Below, piece by piece: positions 31,905-41,859 of a DNA stretch of 64,000 nt. The stretch spans positions 160,624,462-160,688,461 of the forward strand of contig CM076850.1 of assembly GCA_039519185.1 (NCBI GenBank), written 5' to 3'. Source of the DNA: Astragalus membranaceus (Eukaryota > Streptophyta > Magnoliopsida > Fabales > Fabaceae). The notes below the pieces were generated by a model. That model searched no databases. It saw only the letters and a program-made list of their open reading frames with translations, and was not told the DNA's origin. A program made the position numbers and the translations under genes. Numbering within the stretch: position 1 is the stretch's first letter; each line of letters begins with the position of its first letter.

Positions 31905-33752
31905 TGTTGAACCAAGGGCAAACACTCATTGTTTTGTATGATAACAAATTACATCTTGTCTACTAATGGTTGCAGCTATATGAAAGTACAGGTTCAAGCT
32001 GAATAAAGAACAGGACGGGAATCAAAAAGCAAGAAGCATAAAAGTGGAGCAGCTTGGAGAAGAAGCCATCTTTGAAGATGAAGACCTAATTGTTTTTCCG
32101 CTTTCTTTAGGACACACTGTAAGGTCCTATCACTTAAGGTCTATGACTGTTTAAATAGCTGAGAGATGATTTTTGAAAACTTGCATCATGCATCAAAATT
32201 AGGGTTTTGAAAATATGTCATGCATGCATGGCAAGCTTTGGAAAATACTTTATGCATGCATGGCAAAGGCCTAAAAGCATTTTTGTGGAAAGCAAGAATT
32301 GATTTCTATTTTGTTCCAATGGCCAAGAATCGATTTATATTATTTTCTAAAGGCCATGAAATCGATTTCTTAATCCAATGTTAAACCATAAAATCGATTT
32401 TCAGGATCTCCTAAAAGACAAAAATCGATTCCCACTATTGTGTAAAGGCCATGAAATCGATTTCTTATTCCAATGTTAAACCATAAAATCGATTTTCAGG
32501 ACAAGAATCGATTCCCACTATTTTTGTAAAGGCCATGAAATCGATTCTTATCACATTCTCATGTTTCCTAAAGCACACAATCGATTATCTAATCAATTGA
32601 GAAGCAAAGAATCGATTGCTCCTATATTTTAGCCTTACCATGAAATCGATTCTTCTCCTATTTTTATCTAAGCATGAAATCGATTGTGAGCATTTTGCAA
32701 AGGCCAAGAATCGATTCTTCTATCATTTAACTAAGTATATAATCGATTCTTATGTCTTCTAAAATGATAAGAATCGATTCATCAACATTTTCACTTCATC
32801 AAACAATCGATTCATCTTTGCAATAAATGTTTTTTTCAAAATTCTACGCTTTCCTAAGCCTATAAATAGGCAACCTCAAGTCACATTTCATCACACCACA
32901 TTCTCACAAAAAATTCTCTATTCTTGTCATACGAATTTCTAGATCTGAGAAAGAGAAAAATAGAGCTATCACTTTCATATCATTTCTATAGATCTACTCA
33001 TCTCTCGCAGCTATTATATTGTCATATTATCTGAGGTGATTGGATCATAGCTTCTATATTGTAATCTACTTTTGTGGGGTCATTTTGAAATCCTGGGAGG
33101 TGATCTTGGGTCTTTCAATCAGGGAAGATTGAAGTGGTATTGAAATCCTGGGAGGTGCTCTTGGGTCGTTCAATCAGGAGATTGAAGCGGGTTGAAATCC
33201 TTAGCTAGGTGCTCGGGTTCTCAGTTCGGGGGAATTGAGATTTGCTATTTTGAAGTTTCCTGTTTGTAAACAATTCTTCAATATAGTGGTTGTTATCAAG
33301 TCCAAAGGTTGCAAAGCCGGAGGCCGAGGACGTAGGGCTTTTATCCCGAACCTCGCTAAATTCCTGGTGTATCTCTATCCCTATCTCTTTACTTTGCTTT
33401 ATTATCTATACCCTTGCTTATTGCTATATTAGATCTGTTTATCATATTTCTCATCTGTTTACAACTAAACTACTCTGATCTTGTGCTTATCTATCATCTT
33501 CCATATCACTGCAATTGATCTACTTTCTACTATATTCAATATCACTACTCTTCTTATAACTAATCTTAGTGTGTATATTGAAAATAGTATAACATCTCAT
33601 TGTGCCTAAATCTGCCTGCTTGCACCATATAAAGTTTAAATCTAAGTTTCCGCATTTGATTTAAAACTAGCATTATCTTAAAATTGAAAAGAATCCAAGA
33701 TTTACACATAACCTTATTCACCCCCCCTCTAAGGTTATACTATTGTCTAACA
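31905..33752 (+). repeat. 3' LTR of copia element
   Basis: Near-identical to 24767-26615. Differences seen are one C/A substitution about 20 bp from the start, a T-run two bases shorter near 32830, and a C-run one base longer near 33721. Confidence 0.95.
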
Positions 33753-33757
33753 TTTGT

Positions 33758-34365
33758 ACCATGAGATATTGGTCCCAATGGAACAAACACAAAGATTTGT
33801 GTTCTTATGCCCCGAAAGTACTTTTCTACTTAATATCCCTCTGGATAAAACAATGTCAAAAGAATATATAGAAAAATGCAAGGAACAAATGGAAAGAAGC
33901 AGGGTAGAGGTTAAAGCCAATATCGATCGGCGCTTGGCGCTAGCACATCAATTAAGCTGTGATACTTTGTTTTTGGCACCCATCAACTTAGGGTGAGTAA
34001 TTTAATTTATATATATCAATCGTATACAACATGTATTTGTGAAATATTTGTCATTAATTTGATTATTCAAAAAATTTATAGGAGCCATTGGATATTGTTG
34101 GCGGTTGATCCCAAAAGAGATGTGATTTTCTATTTGGATTCACTGCAAGGTCATTACAACAACTACCCCAAGTTGGTGGGAGTATTTAATAGTTGTGTAT
34201 TTAGATCCCTCGCATATTTCATAATTTAAATTATGTATGCATTCCGATTAATATAATTATATATATAATGTTGTTTCAGTGCTTTGACAACTTATTGGGG
34301 ACTGCGTACAGAAAATTATCATCTTCTACAAAATGGATTGCGTGCTTTAGTTCAATGAAATATTC
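33758..34365 (+). pseudogene. CACTA-1 second gene, Ulp1 (C48) protease region, exons 9-11
   Basis: Exon 9 continues here to 33992 (YHEILVPMEQTQRFVF…DTLFLAPINLG). Exon 10 is 34082-34181 (SHWILLAVDPKRDVIFYLDSL) and exon 11 begins at 34280 (CFDNLLGTAYRKLSSSTKW), broken at 34365 by the next insertion. The pattern PINLG-SHWILL-YLDSL is the Ulp1/C48 cysteine-protease fold. The catalytic His is at 34086-34088 and the Asp at 34137-34139. Splice borders are GT-AG. Ulp1-type domains occur in many plant CACTA and MULE elements; their role in transposition is unclear. Confidence 0.85.
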
Positions 34366-35246
34366 AATTCCTTTTTCTCTATTTCGTTAACTTCAATATG
34401 GCATCAGGAGCGATATAGCTTTCGTGTTCCTTTCTTCTCGATGATTCCTCCATTGTCTTCTCGCGAATTTCTTCTTCTCTTTTGCGATTCATGAACAATG
34501 GGGCTCATTGTAGTATCAGAAGAAATTTCTTAATTTTATCTTCATTTTATTAATTTCTTTTCTTTTACTAGTTTTCCTCTTTTTTCTCTTTTCATGGTGA
34601 TTGTAACCATGGAAATATCTATTTCGCGATTCTTTCGGGTTTCGTGATTTCTCCTTCTTCTATTGTGATTCTTGCCTTTGATTTGCAGTTTCGCAGTTCC
34701 GTTTCTTTAATTCAGCGCATTTCTTTGATTCATCTTGCGTGTTCCCCTTCCTTACTGCATTTTCCCCAATTTGATTTCGGAAATTTGTTTCTGTTATGGT
34801 TTTCAGTTTCTTTTCCCTAATTCTTGATTGTTCGTTTTGGCTTTTGCCGTTGGTGTTAGAGAATTTGTGATCTCTGGCTGTTGAATTGCTGTGCGTTGCG
34901 TTCTTTCTTCATCACGTTCGTGTGTACCGCATTTCCACACATCTCGTTTTGGCGTTCTTTCACATCGCTATATTGCATTCTGCTTCATTGTCCTCCTTTC
35001 ATTTTGGTTTTGATGATTGTGATCTGAAGCGGAGTTCCGATTTCATTTTGGATCGTGATATTCCTTTTCTCATTGTGATTTTGATTTTCTGAAATTAATG
35101 CTGTCTCTTCTTGGATCGACTCTTGATCCAGTTTCAGTTTTCGTTTCCTCAACGTCTTTGTTTTTCTCTCTGATTTCCTTTAGCCTCTTCGATGGCTCCT
35201 AATTCTTCAATTTGGCTCCTAATATGTAGATTGGTGTGCATGGAAA

Positions 35247-35640
35247 ATGGTTAGGCTCCCCTTATCACCTTTTCACTTGACCCGCCCATTTCTCATATTA
35301 GCCATTTTGGTTTCTTTTGCTGGCTATGTTTGTGTCCCAATTTTCCATCATTTTAAAGCTATCCATGTTGTCACACAACAAAGGCCTCTAAGACGTCATT
35401 CGATAAAGAGGACACCCACATTGGGTGGATTATTTTTTTGTGTGCCTATTGGTATAATATTGGTTGCTTACGTTATTGTTGGTTCCTCGTCTATAGAAGT
35501 GTCTGGGGAAGCTGGCGCAACAATTGCATTTGCAGCAGTTGGTTTACTTAATTGGCAAAAGTCTTGGAGATTGTAGTTGGAACGTGGTTTTTGCTTTGGT
35601 TGGATATCACAAGTATATCTTCACCCTATGGAAGACATTG
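35247..35640 (+). pseudogene. Fragment of the plant MraY homologue (phospho-MurNAc-pentapeptide translocase)
   Basis: The translation from 35247 includes FAGYVCVPIFHHFKAIHVV, then RRHSIKRTPTLGGLFF, GSSSIEVSG and IAFAAVGLL. RTPT(M/L)GGLFF is the hallmark of MraY, the membrane enzyme that makes lipid I in bacterial peptidoglycan synthesis; plants keep a plastid-associated nuclear homologue. A second frame near 35580-35635 gives TWFLLWLDITSISSPYG, the next conserved stretch of the plant protein, so an internal deletion and frameshift lie between. Most of the protein is absent, so this is a captured non-functional piece. Identification is from memory of the family. Confidence 0.78.
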
Positions 35641-35758
35641 GTTCCACTACCATCTTTGGCTTCTCTTATGTCTTAATTGGCTTTGTTGATAGTTTTGATT
35701 TTTTGCCGATGTATTTCTGACATCTCTCAATGTAATTTTCTTTTGATTTGATGTACTT

Positions 35759-36064
35759 TTGTATTGTTCATTCCAAGCGATAAGTATTGTGAATGCCTTC
35801 TAACTTGCGGGGGACTATTAAATATAGTTAGTTGGTTAAGTAGTTAGAGAAGTTTGTTAGTAGTTATAATGGAGTCGTTAGTAGTTAAGTGTGCCTATAA
35901 ATAGGCTTTTGTATTGTTCATTCCAAGCTAGAAGTATTGTGAATGCCTTCTAGCTTGCGGGGGACTATTAAATATAGTTAGTTGGTTAAGAAGTTAGAGA
36001 AGTTTGTTAGTAGTTATAATGTAGTTGTTAGTAGTTAAGTGTGCCTATAAATAGGCTTGATGTA
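35759..36064. repeat. ~151-bp tandem duplication with paired TATA boxes
   Basis: The unit begins TTTGTATTGTTCATTCCAAG, passes GGGGGACTATTAAATATAG and ends CCTATAAATAGGC. Copies are about 35759-35908 and 35910-36064 with roughly 5% mismatches. Each contains a TATA box (CCTATAAATAGG). Confidence 0.85.
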
Positions 36065-36160
36065 TGTAATCACTTAGTATACAACATTTTTATCATTTAC
36101 TTTGATGAATATTAAAGTCTCTTAATCTTTTCTTTCTTATCTTCCATGGATGCCATATTC

Positions 36161-36546
36161 TTCAATAATAATGGTAAGTTTATAATCAATATTATTATGC
36201 ATATGTAATTAGTTAAATTTAATAACTAAGTAATTTTTGTTTTATAGAGTCCCAAACAACCAAACGACAATGATTGCGGGTACTATGTAATGAAGTTTAT
36301 GAAGGACATCATCACTCACAACCAAATGGAAATCCCAATCCATGTATGTAATTTGATAGTTTGTTTTTTGACAAGTAATTCAATATCTAATTGATATTGA
36401 TATAATTCTAAGTTCATTTTATTTTATTTTTTCAGTATTTTGCTGAATATGTGTGTGGAGCTCAATTTTTTGATGAGGAACTTACTGAGCTCAAAGTAGA
36501 GTGGTGTCGTCATGTTGCCGGCTTGATTCATGCAAATCGAATTTGA
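36161..36546 (+). pseudogene. CACTA-1 second gene, end of exon 11 and last exons (Ulp1 Cys box)
   Basis: Exon 11 ends at 36173. Exon 12 is 36248-36343 (SPKQPNDNDCGYYVMKFMKD) and exon 13 is 36436-36546 (YFAEYVCGAQFFDEELTELK … HANRI, stop). The oxyanion Gln (36257-36259) and catalytic Cys (36275-36277) of Ulp1/C48 are present, completing the His/Asp found upstream. The coding end here shows that CACTA-1 continued to the right before the viral array inserted. Confidence 0.85.
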
Positions 36547-36769
36547 TGTAACTTTTTTGGATATCCTATTTTGTAATACCTCATATTGGATATATTGTAA
36601 TTTTTGTTGATTTTTGGTACATGAAGATATAGGAGTTCTCCTCTTGTTCCTTATTCTGAAGTAAGGTAATTTTTTACATGTTCTTTCATAGCTAAGCTTG
36701 TGTTGTGGTAAGCTGGTTCTCATGAACTGGCCTAGTTAGATGAATATCGTATTCTTTCCGCTGTAAATC

Positions 36770-36782
36770 TGGTATCAGAGCC
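36770..36782 (+). promoter_or_regulatory. Primer-binding site of pararetrovirus unit A
   Basis: TGGTATCAGAGCC, complementary to the tRNA-iMet 3' end, as used by Caulimoviridae for minus-strand synthesis. Units B and C lack this segment because their ends are cut. Confidence 0.85.
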
Positions 36783-37298
36783 ATTTTAAACTTGAGGATG
36801 TAAGTATAAGGGTGAGTTATTTCTTCATTTGAAGAGTACTCAGATGTCCCCTATTAAAACTTCTAAGGTGAACCGTCCCCGATGATTCAACAAAGGTGTT
36901 GATATTGGGAGCAGTAGCCTTGAAGGGGGAAGCTTATATTTACACTAAGAGTTTTAAATTGCTCATACTTCTTTTGGGTCTTTTGCGTAAAGACTAACTA
37001 TGTTTTCCAGTGCTTTCGTCTATGGTCCATTTTTCTCCAGAGAGGGAGAGTTTGAATTAGACCGTTTATTTAGACTTGAAAGTTTTTGTTGGAAAACAAA
37101 GTTATATCTTTGGTTTAGGGATTTTCCCTTCTATCCCTTCGGGTTGATATGTCAAATGGTTTTCCATTTACAAAGATAACATAAAGAAGTATCAACAGAT
37201 ATCTATTTTATTTGATGTTAAGTTTATTATATTCATCTATTAGTTCAGTAATTTGAACTAGCTGATCCACAACACTCTTTTAGCTCATACATTTTCCT

Positions 37299-37706
37299 AT
37301 GGAAGAAAATGATCATCCCGTATCTAGGGAAGAATGGTTAGAAGCTAGGCATCGTATGCTTAGCAAAGAAATATTTAAAATAGAATTGCGACTCTCTGAG
37401 TTCGCAGCCAAGCGAGACAATTGGCCTCGTGATTCTGAACGATATAATTACTATAACGGTGTTTGTAATGATTTAGCAAAATATTCTGCTATGCTGGGAA
37501 CTAGAGTTTGTTCCCAACCTATTAATTCAGCCATTAGGAGGGAGTTAGATGAGCTTCGTAATAATAACGAGACTCGTGTGTTTTTATCAGAAAACCATAC
37601 TAGGGCCTCTACATCCCAACAAGTTGATGAGTCAGAAACTATAAAAAATATTACCACTAGTGAAAAAATGAAATTCATTAGAAAAGGTAGGGAATCGCCT
37701 ACATAA
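37299..37706 (+). CDS. Pararetrovirus unit A ORF1 (135 codons, unknown function)
   Basis: The first ~28 residues (MEENDHPVSREEWLEARHRM and on) match the start of the movement-protein ORF of unit B. The rest is unrelated: a helical, charged sequence with LSEFAAKRDNWPRDSERYNY and RRELDELRNN. No 30K movement-protein motif is present. The ORF is intact and identical in unit C. It sits 19 bp before the polyprotein ORF, the compact spacing of caulimovirid polycistronic genomes. I do not recognise the C-terminal 100 residues. Confidence 0.75.
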   Translation: MEENDHPVSREEWLEARHRMLSKEIFKIELRLSEFAAKRDNWPRDSERYNYYNGVCNDLAKYSAMLGTRVCSQPINSAIRRELDELRNNNETRVFLSENHTRASTSQQVDESETIKNITTSEKMKFIRKGRESPT

Positions 37707-37725
37707 CCAGAAATAAGTTTTCTTT

Positions 37726-40700
37726 ATGAACTTTAAAATAGATTACTCCCCTGGGAGTAACATGAGGGAACTCATTAATGGAGAATTCCAACTAGATAGA
37801 TATGCCGAATTTAGGCAATGGTATTTCAAGAAATTCTCATCTTGGGAATTAAGTAAGTTCAAAGATGACTTTTATGAAGAATTGACCATAACTCAGGATT
37901 ATATTCCCTTTGTTAGATGGTTTGCTAATCATTTTATTAATAAAATTAAAAACGAAGTTCTAATCCTTCAGCCAAATAGTTGGGAAACTACCTTAGAACA
38001 AAAGGATACAGAAGCCAATTCTCTTATTTTCCTCAAAGGAATAGAAAGTAAAATTATTACTCTTAAAGAATTAAGTTCTTTAATGAAAACCCAGAATTAC
38101 ACCAAAGTATTTTTGGATAGTTTAGAAGAGCAAATAATCTCTCTTAAAGAGGACTTATTATCTTTAAAAGAAATGTTTGAAAGCCAAATTTTTCAACAAA
38201 AATTAATTCAGGATAATATGAACAAACCCAAAGTACCAATGGTTGCTGAAGTTCAACCTTCCTTACCCGAAAAGGGTTTTAAGCTAAGGGAAGAAACAAA
38301 TGATCTTTATAATCAATTTATTTATACAAATGATACAGATGATTTTTATAATCAATTTATTTCTAATATGGATAGACCACCTGGATTAAAAAATAAAAAG
38401 CAAAAGAGCTTTAATAATAGAACTTATAAAAGGGTTAATAGAAACAAGGAGATTTATAAATATCCTTATAAGAAAAAATTTAAAACAAATTTTTATAAAA
38501 ATAAGCCCAAGCAAGACACTTTCCAAAATAAAGGAAAGCGGAGAGCCCATAAGCTGGACATTACTTGCCACAATTATGACAAGACGGAACACTATGACAA
38601 CCAATGCTGGACTAATATAGCCCTGAACGCCTTGAAGAATGGACAATCAAGGACTCAATTAAAAAAGGTTCTACCTATTGCTTCTAGATCAGAACAGGAC
38701 TCTTCAAATAACATAGAATGTATCGATGGTGATACTTCTCCAAATTTTAATATTGACAACAATAGCTGTCAAAACAATAATCTAAATAGCTGCCAAGACA
38801 GTAATTGGAATCGTTGGAAATCCATTAATATAGATGGATTAAAAGCTCTTAATAAAAGAGAACCTCAAAAAATTTTTGAGTTAATAAATCTCTTAAAGTC
38901 TGAAATGGTTCAGACCAAGAAAAATAATATCAGTATGTCTTCCCTAGAGATTCCTGGTAATCGGGAAAAAACCCCTGTTATTTCTACTATTCCTTCTAGC
39001 AATAATATTACTAGTGAAAATTATTCGTTAACTTCACAAAAATGGTTTGTGAAAATAACTTTGGTTATTAATAAGAATTCTATTTTAGAAAATTCCGGTA
39101 AGAAAATAAATAAGTTAGCAACAATGTTTGCTAATCAGGGTATTAGTAATACCATAGATGGCTTAAATGATAAGCAATTTATTGATACGGTACATAAAAT
39201 AATTATGTACTCCACTGTTTGTAAACAACATGGAAATAATAATAGTTCCATTGCAACGTTCATAGCCACTGGCTTTATTGGACAGTTAAGAGGTTGGTGG
39301 GATCATTATCTCACTGATGCCCAGAAAAAGGATATTTTATCCCATAAAAAAGCCCTCAAGGGAATCCAGGATGATCAATTAAGATCACAATTAATCTTAT
39401 TAATCAACTCTGACTATAATTATAGTTCAGATAAAGAATCTTCAAATGAAGATATAGATATTATCCAAGATTCTTCTGAATCATCATCTCCAGGCAACAA
39501 TGATTGCCAATGCAATAAAGTAAATTACTGGAAATCCATCGTAGATATAAATAGTCTAAATGTTCTCACTGAAGAACAAGATGAAGCCTTAAAGGCTTTA
39601 GATTCCATAAAAGATGGAACGATGAGAAGAAAAATGATAGAAATTCTTGTGAAAGAATATTCAAAAAAGGAAACTCCTCTAATCATAGAGGCACCTTATC
39701 AAATAAGTGAGGTCTTATCTAGATTCAAAGAATCCAGTAGCAAAGAAAGACCAATTTCTATGAATGATTTAAAAGGAGAAATCAATATTTTAAAAAATGA
39801 AATTTCTCAAATAAAAGGCAATACTAATTTGTCTCAAAGAATTTCTGTTTTAGAAAACCCTAGTAAAACAGAATCTTCTTCAAGTAATTATCTTTCTATT
39901 TTGAATAGAATAACTTCTCAAAAATGGTTTGTGAAGATTGATATTATTATCAATAGAAATTTTATTTTGAAAAATGAAATTGCTCTAGTTGATAGTGGAG
40001 CAGATTTAAATTGCATTCAAGAGGGAATTATCCCTACAAAGTATTTTTCAAAAACTACGCAATCACTTACCCAAGCAGGTGGTGATAGGCTAAAAGTTAA
40101 TTTTAAATTACCAAATGCACATATTTGCAAACAAGGTATTTGTATACCTACTTCATTTCTTTTAGTTAAAAATTTAACCCATCGTATTATATTGGGTACA
40201 CCTTTTTTGCATAACATTATGCCTATAATTAATATTGACCAAAAAGGAATTACAACTATGTTGGAAAATAAAAGAATTATTTTTGAATTTATTTCTGATC
40301 CTCATACTAGAATGATAAATGAGATAAAAGAACTTCTTTTAAGTAAAGAGAAACAAATATGTTTCTTAAAAGAAGAAATTAATTTAGCTAATATAAATGA
40401 ACAGCTTAATAAAGCTGACATAAAGACTCAAATAAAGAGTCTAGAACAACAATTCATAAATGAAGTATGTAGTGAGATACCGAATGCTTTCTGGAATAGG
40501 AAAAAACATATGGTATCTCTACCATACATAGACGGCTTCAATGAAAGTCAAATTCCTACAAAAGCAAGACCCGCACAAATGAATCAAGAATATCTTGATT
40601 TATGTAAAAAAGAGATAAATTCTCTTTTAGATAAAAAATTAATTAGACCCTCCAAATCTTCTTGGAGTTGTACAGCTTTCTATGTGAATAAACACGCAGA

Positions 40701-41859
40701 ACAAGAACGTGGAATTCCCAGATTGGTTATAAATTATAAACCATTAAATAAAGTTTTGAAATGGATTAGGTATCCAATACCTAATAAAAAAGATTTATTG
40801 GATAGGCTTAATGAAGCCTTAGTTTTCTCAAAATTTGATATGAAGTCAGGATACTGGCAAATTCAGATTAATGAATCTGACAAGTATAAAACAGCATTTA
40901 CAGTTCCATTTGGTCACTATGAGTGGAATGTAATGCCTTTTGGGCTTAAAAATGCCCCCTCTGAATTCCAAAATATTATGAATGACATATTTAATCCTTA
41001 TACGGATTACATGATAGTATATATAGATGATGTCTTAGTATTCTCTAAAACTATTAGTCAACATTTTAAACATCTTAAAAATTTTAAGAATATTGTAAAA
41101 AATAATGGTTTAGTTTTGTCTGCTTCAAAAATGAAGCTTTTTCAAACTAAGGTTAGATTCTTAGGTCATGAAATTGACCAAGGGAAAATTATCCCTATAA
41201 GTAGAAGTATAGAATTCGCTTCTAAATTTCCGGATGAAATTCTGGAAAAGAAGCAATTACAAAGATTTTTAGGAAGCCTGAATTATATTTCAGACTATTA
41301 TAAAAACCTAGCCCAAGATACAGCCTTATTATATAATAGGCTTAGAAAAAATGCTGGCCCTTGGACTGAAGCCCATACCAAGGCAGTCCAATATATTAAA
41401 TACAGGGTTAAAACCCTTCCTTGTTTAAACTTGGCAAACCCAAAGTTTTTTAAAATTGTTGAAACAGACGCCTCTAATATAGGTTATGGAGGGGTCCTCA
41501 AACAAGTTAACCCAAGTACTTCTAAAGAAGAATTAGTTAGGTTTACTTCGGGTAAATGGAATCCGACCCAATTAAAATATTCTACAGTCAAAAAAGAAAT
41601 GCTTTCAATTATCAAATGCACTTCTAAATTTCAAGATGACTTATTAAATCAAAAATTTTTGTTAAGAATTGATTGTAGTTCTGTAAAACAAATTATTGAA
41701 AAAGATGTGAAAAATCTAGTTTCTAAACAAATTTTTGCAAATTGGCAAGCTCAACTATCAGTTTTTGATTTTGATATTGAATACATTAAAGGTGAAAATA
41801 ATTCACTAGCTGATTTCTTAACACGTGAATTTTTGCAGGGGAATGACAACCCCATATAG
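37726..41859 (+). CDS. Pararetrovirus unit A polyprotein (partial coat region, protease, RT, RNase H)
   Basis: A 1377-codon ORF without stops. The N-terminus (SPGSNMRELINGEF…) is a diverged counterpart of the unit B start. A zinc-knuckle relic at ~285 reads CHNYDKTEHYDNQC, with the second Cys and the Gly lost. From ~460 it becomes closely similar to unit B (KINKLATMFANQ), but the central coat-protein core is missing (a jump after ILSHKK). The rest matches unit B: retropepsin DSGADLNC (~755), RT with KFDMKSGYWQIQI and YIDDVLVFS (~1098), and RNase H with ETDASNIGYGG. It is a mosaic of two viral lineages. RT/RNase H motifs look intact; coat function is doubtful. Confidence 0.88.
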   Translation: MNFKIDYSPGSNMRELINGEFQLDRYAEFRQWYFKKFSSWELSKFKDDFYEELTITQDYIPFVRWFANHFINKIKNEVLILQPNSWETTLEQKDTEANSLIFLKGIESKIITLKELSSLMKTQNYTKVFLDSLEEQIISLKEDLLSLKEMFESQIFQQKLIQDNMNKPKVPMVAEVQPSLPEKGFKLREETNDLYNQFIYTNDTDDFYNQFISNMDRPPGLKNKKQKSFNNRTYKRVNRNKEIYKYPYKKKFKTNFYKNKPKQDTFQNKGKRRAHKLDITCHNYDKTEHYDNQCWTNIALNALKNGQSRTQLKKVLPIASRSEQDSSNNIECIDGDTSPNFNIDNNSCQNNNLNSCQDSNWNRWKSINIDGLKALNKREPQKIFELINLLKSEMVQTKKNNISMSSLEIPGNREKTPVISTIPSSNNITSENYSLTSQKWFVKITLVINKNSILENSGKKINKLATMFANQGISNTIDGLNDKQFIDTVHKIIMYSTVCKQHGNNNSSIATFIATGFIGQLRGWWDHYLTDAQKKDILSHKKALKGIQDDQLRSQLILLINSDYNYSSDKESSNEDIDIIQDSSESSSPGNNDCQCNKVNYWKSIVDINSLNVLTEEQDEALKALDSIKDGTMRRKMIEILVKEYSKKETPLIIEAPYQISEVLSRFKESSSKERPISMNDLKGEINILKNEISQIKGNTNLSQRISVLENPSKTESSSSNYLSILNRITSQKWFVKIDIIINRNFILKNEIALVDSGADLNCIQEGIIPTKYFSKTTQSLTQAGGDRLKVNFKLPNAHICKQGICIPTSFLLVKNLTHRIILGTPFLHNIMPIINIDQKGITTMLENKRIIFEFISDPHTRMINEIKELLLSKEKQICFLKEEINLANINEQLNKADIKTQIKSLEQQFINEVCSEIPNAFWNRKKHMVSLPYIDGFNESQIPTKARPAQMNQEYLDLCKKEINSLLDKKLIRPSKSSWSCTAFYVNKHAEQERGIPRLVINYKPLNKVLKWIRYPIPNKKDLLDRLNEALVFSKFDMKSGYWQIQINESDKYKTAFTVPFGHYEWNVMPFGLKNAPSEFQNIMNDIFNPYTDYMIVYIDDVLVFSKTISQHFKHLKNFKNIVKNNGLVLSASKMKLFQTKVRFLGHEIDQGKIIPISRSIEFASKFPDEILEKKQLQRFLGSLNYISDYYKNLAQDTALLYNRLRKNAGPWTEAHTKAVQYIKYRVKTLPCLNLANPKFFKIVETDASNIGYGGVLKQVNPSTSKEELVRFTSGKWNPTQLKYSTVKKEMLSIIKCTSKFQDDLLNQKFLLRIDCSSVKQIIEKDVKNLVSKQIFANWQAQLSVFDFDIEYIKGENNSLADFLTREFLQGNDNPI

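Larger units (their letters stand above)
24767..33752 (+). mobile_element. Complete Ty1/copia retrotransposon (8,986 bp)
   Basis: LTRs at 24767-26615 and 31905-33752 flank a gag-pol interior. The 5-bp target duplication TTTGT is at 24762-24766 and 33753-33757. A primer site follows the 5' LTR and a purine tract precedes the 3' LTR. I saw one base substitution and two homopolymer-length changes between LTRs of ~1,849 bp, so the insertion is very recent. It interrupts exon 9 of the CACTA-1 second gene. The gag start (EGMSFNRPPLFDGTNYDYW), integrase and YVDDIIFGST are typical of the SIRE/Tork side of plant copia; lineage is not settled. Confidence 0.95.
34366..36155 (+). mobile_element. ~1.8-kb insertion carrying a host gene fragment, TSD TATTC
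   Basis: TATTC is present at 34361-34365 and 36156-36160, and joining the sides there gives an open CACTA-1 exon in frame (FSSMKYSSIIM, then SPKQPND across an intron). Near the left end TGGCATCAGGAGC (~34400) resembles a tRNA-iMet primer site. Near the right end is an LTR-like segment starting after GGGGGACTATTAAATATAG, with TATA boxes. The interior carries an MraY-like fragment. It looks like a non-autonomous LTR-type element lacking a full 5' LTR, but no retrotransposon protein is encoded and the class is uncertain. Confidence 0.6.

Noticed and set aside
36770..36782. tRNA-like sequences at several sites (260, 6323, 26618, 36770)
   Set aside because: Each is only a 12-13-base complement of the tRNA-iMet 3' end beside an LTR or viral leader; none is a tRNA gene.
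38386..38646. Hydrophobic minus-strand ORF opposite the unit A polyprotein (also 50721-50981)
   Set aside because: An antisense frame of a Lys/Asn-rich coding stretch, which naturally reads as hydrophobic; no evidence of a membrane protein gene.
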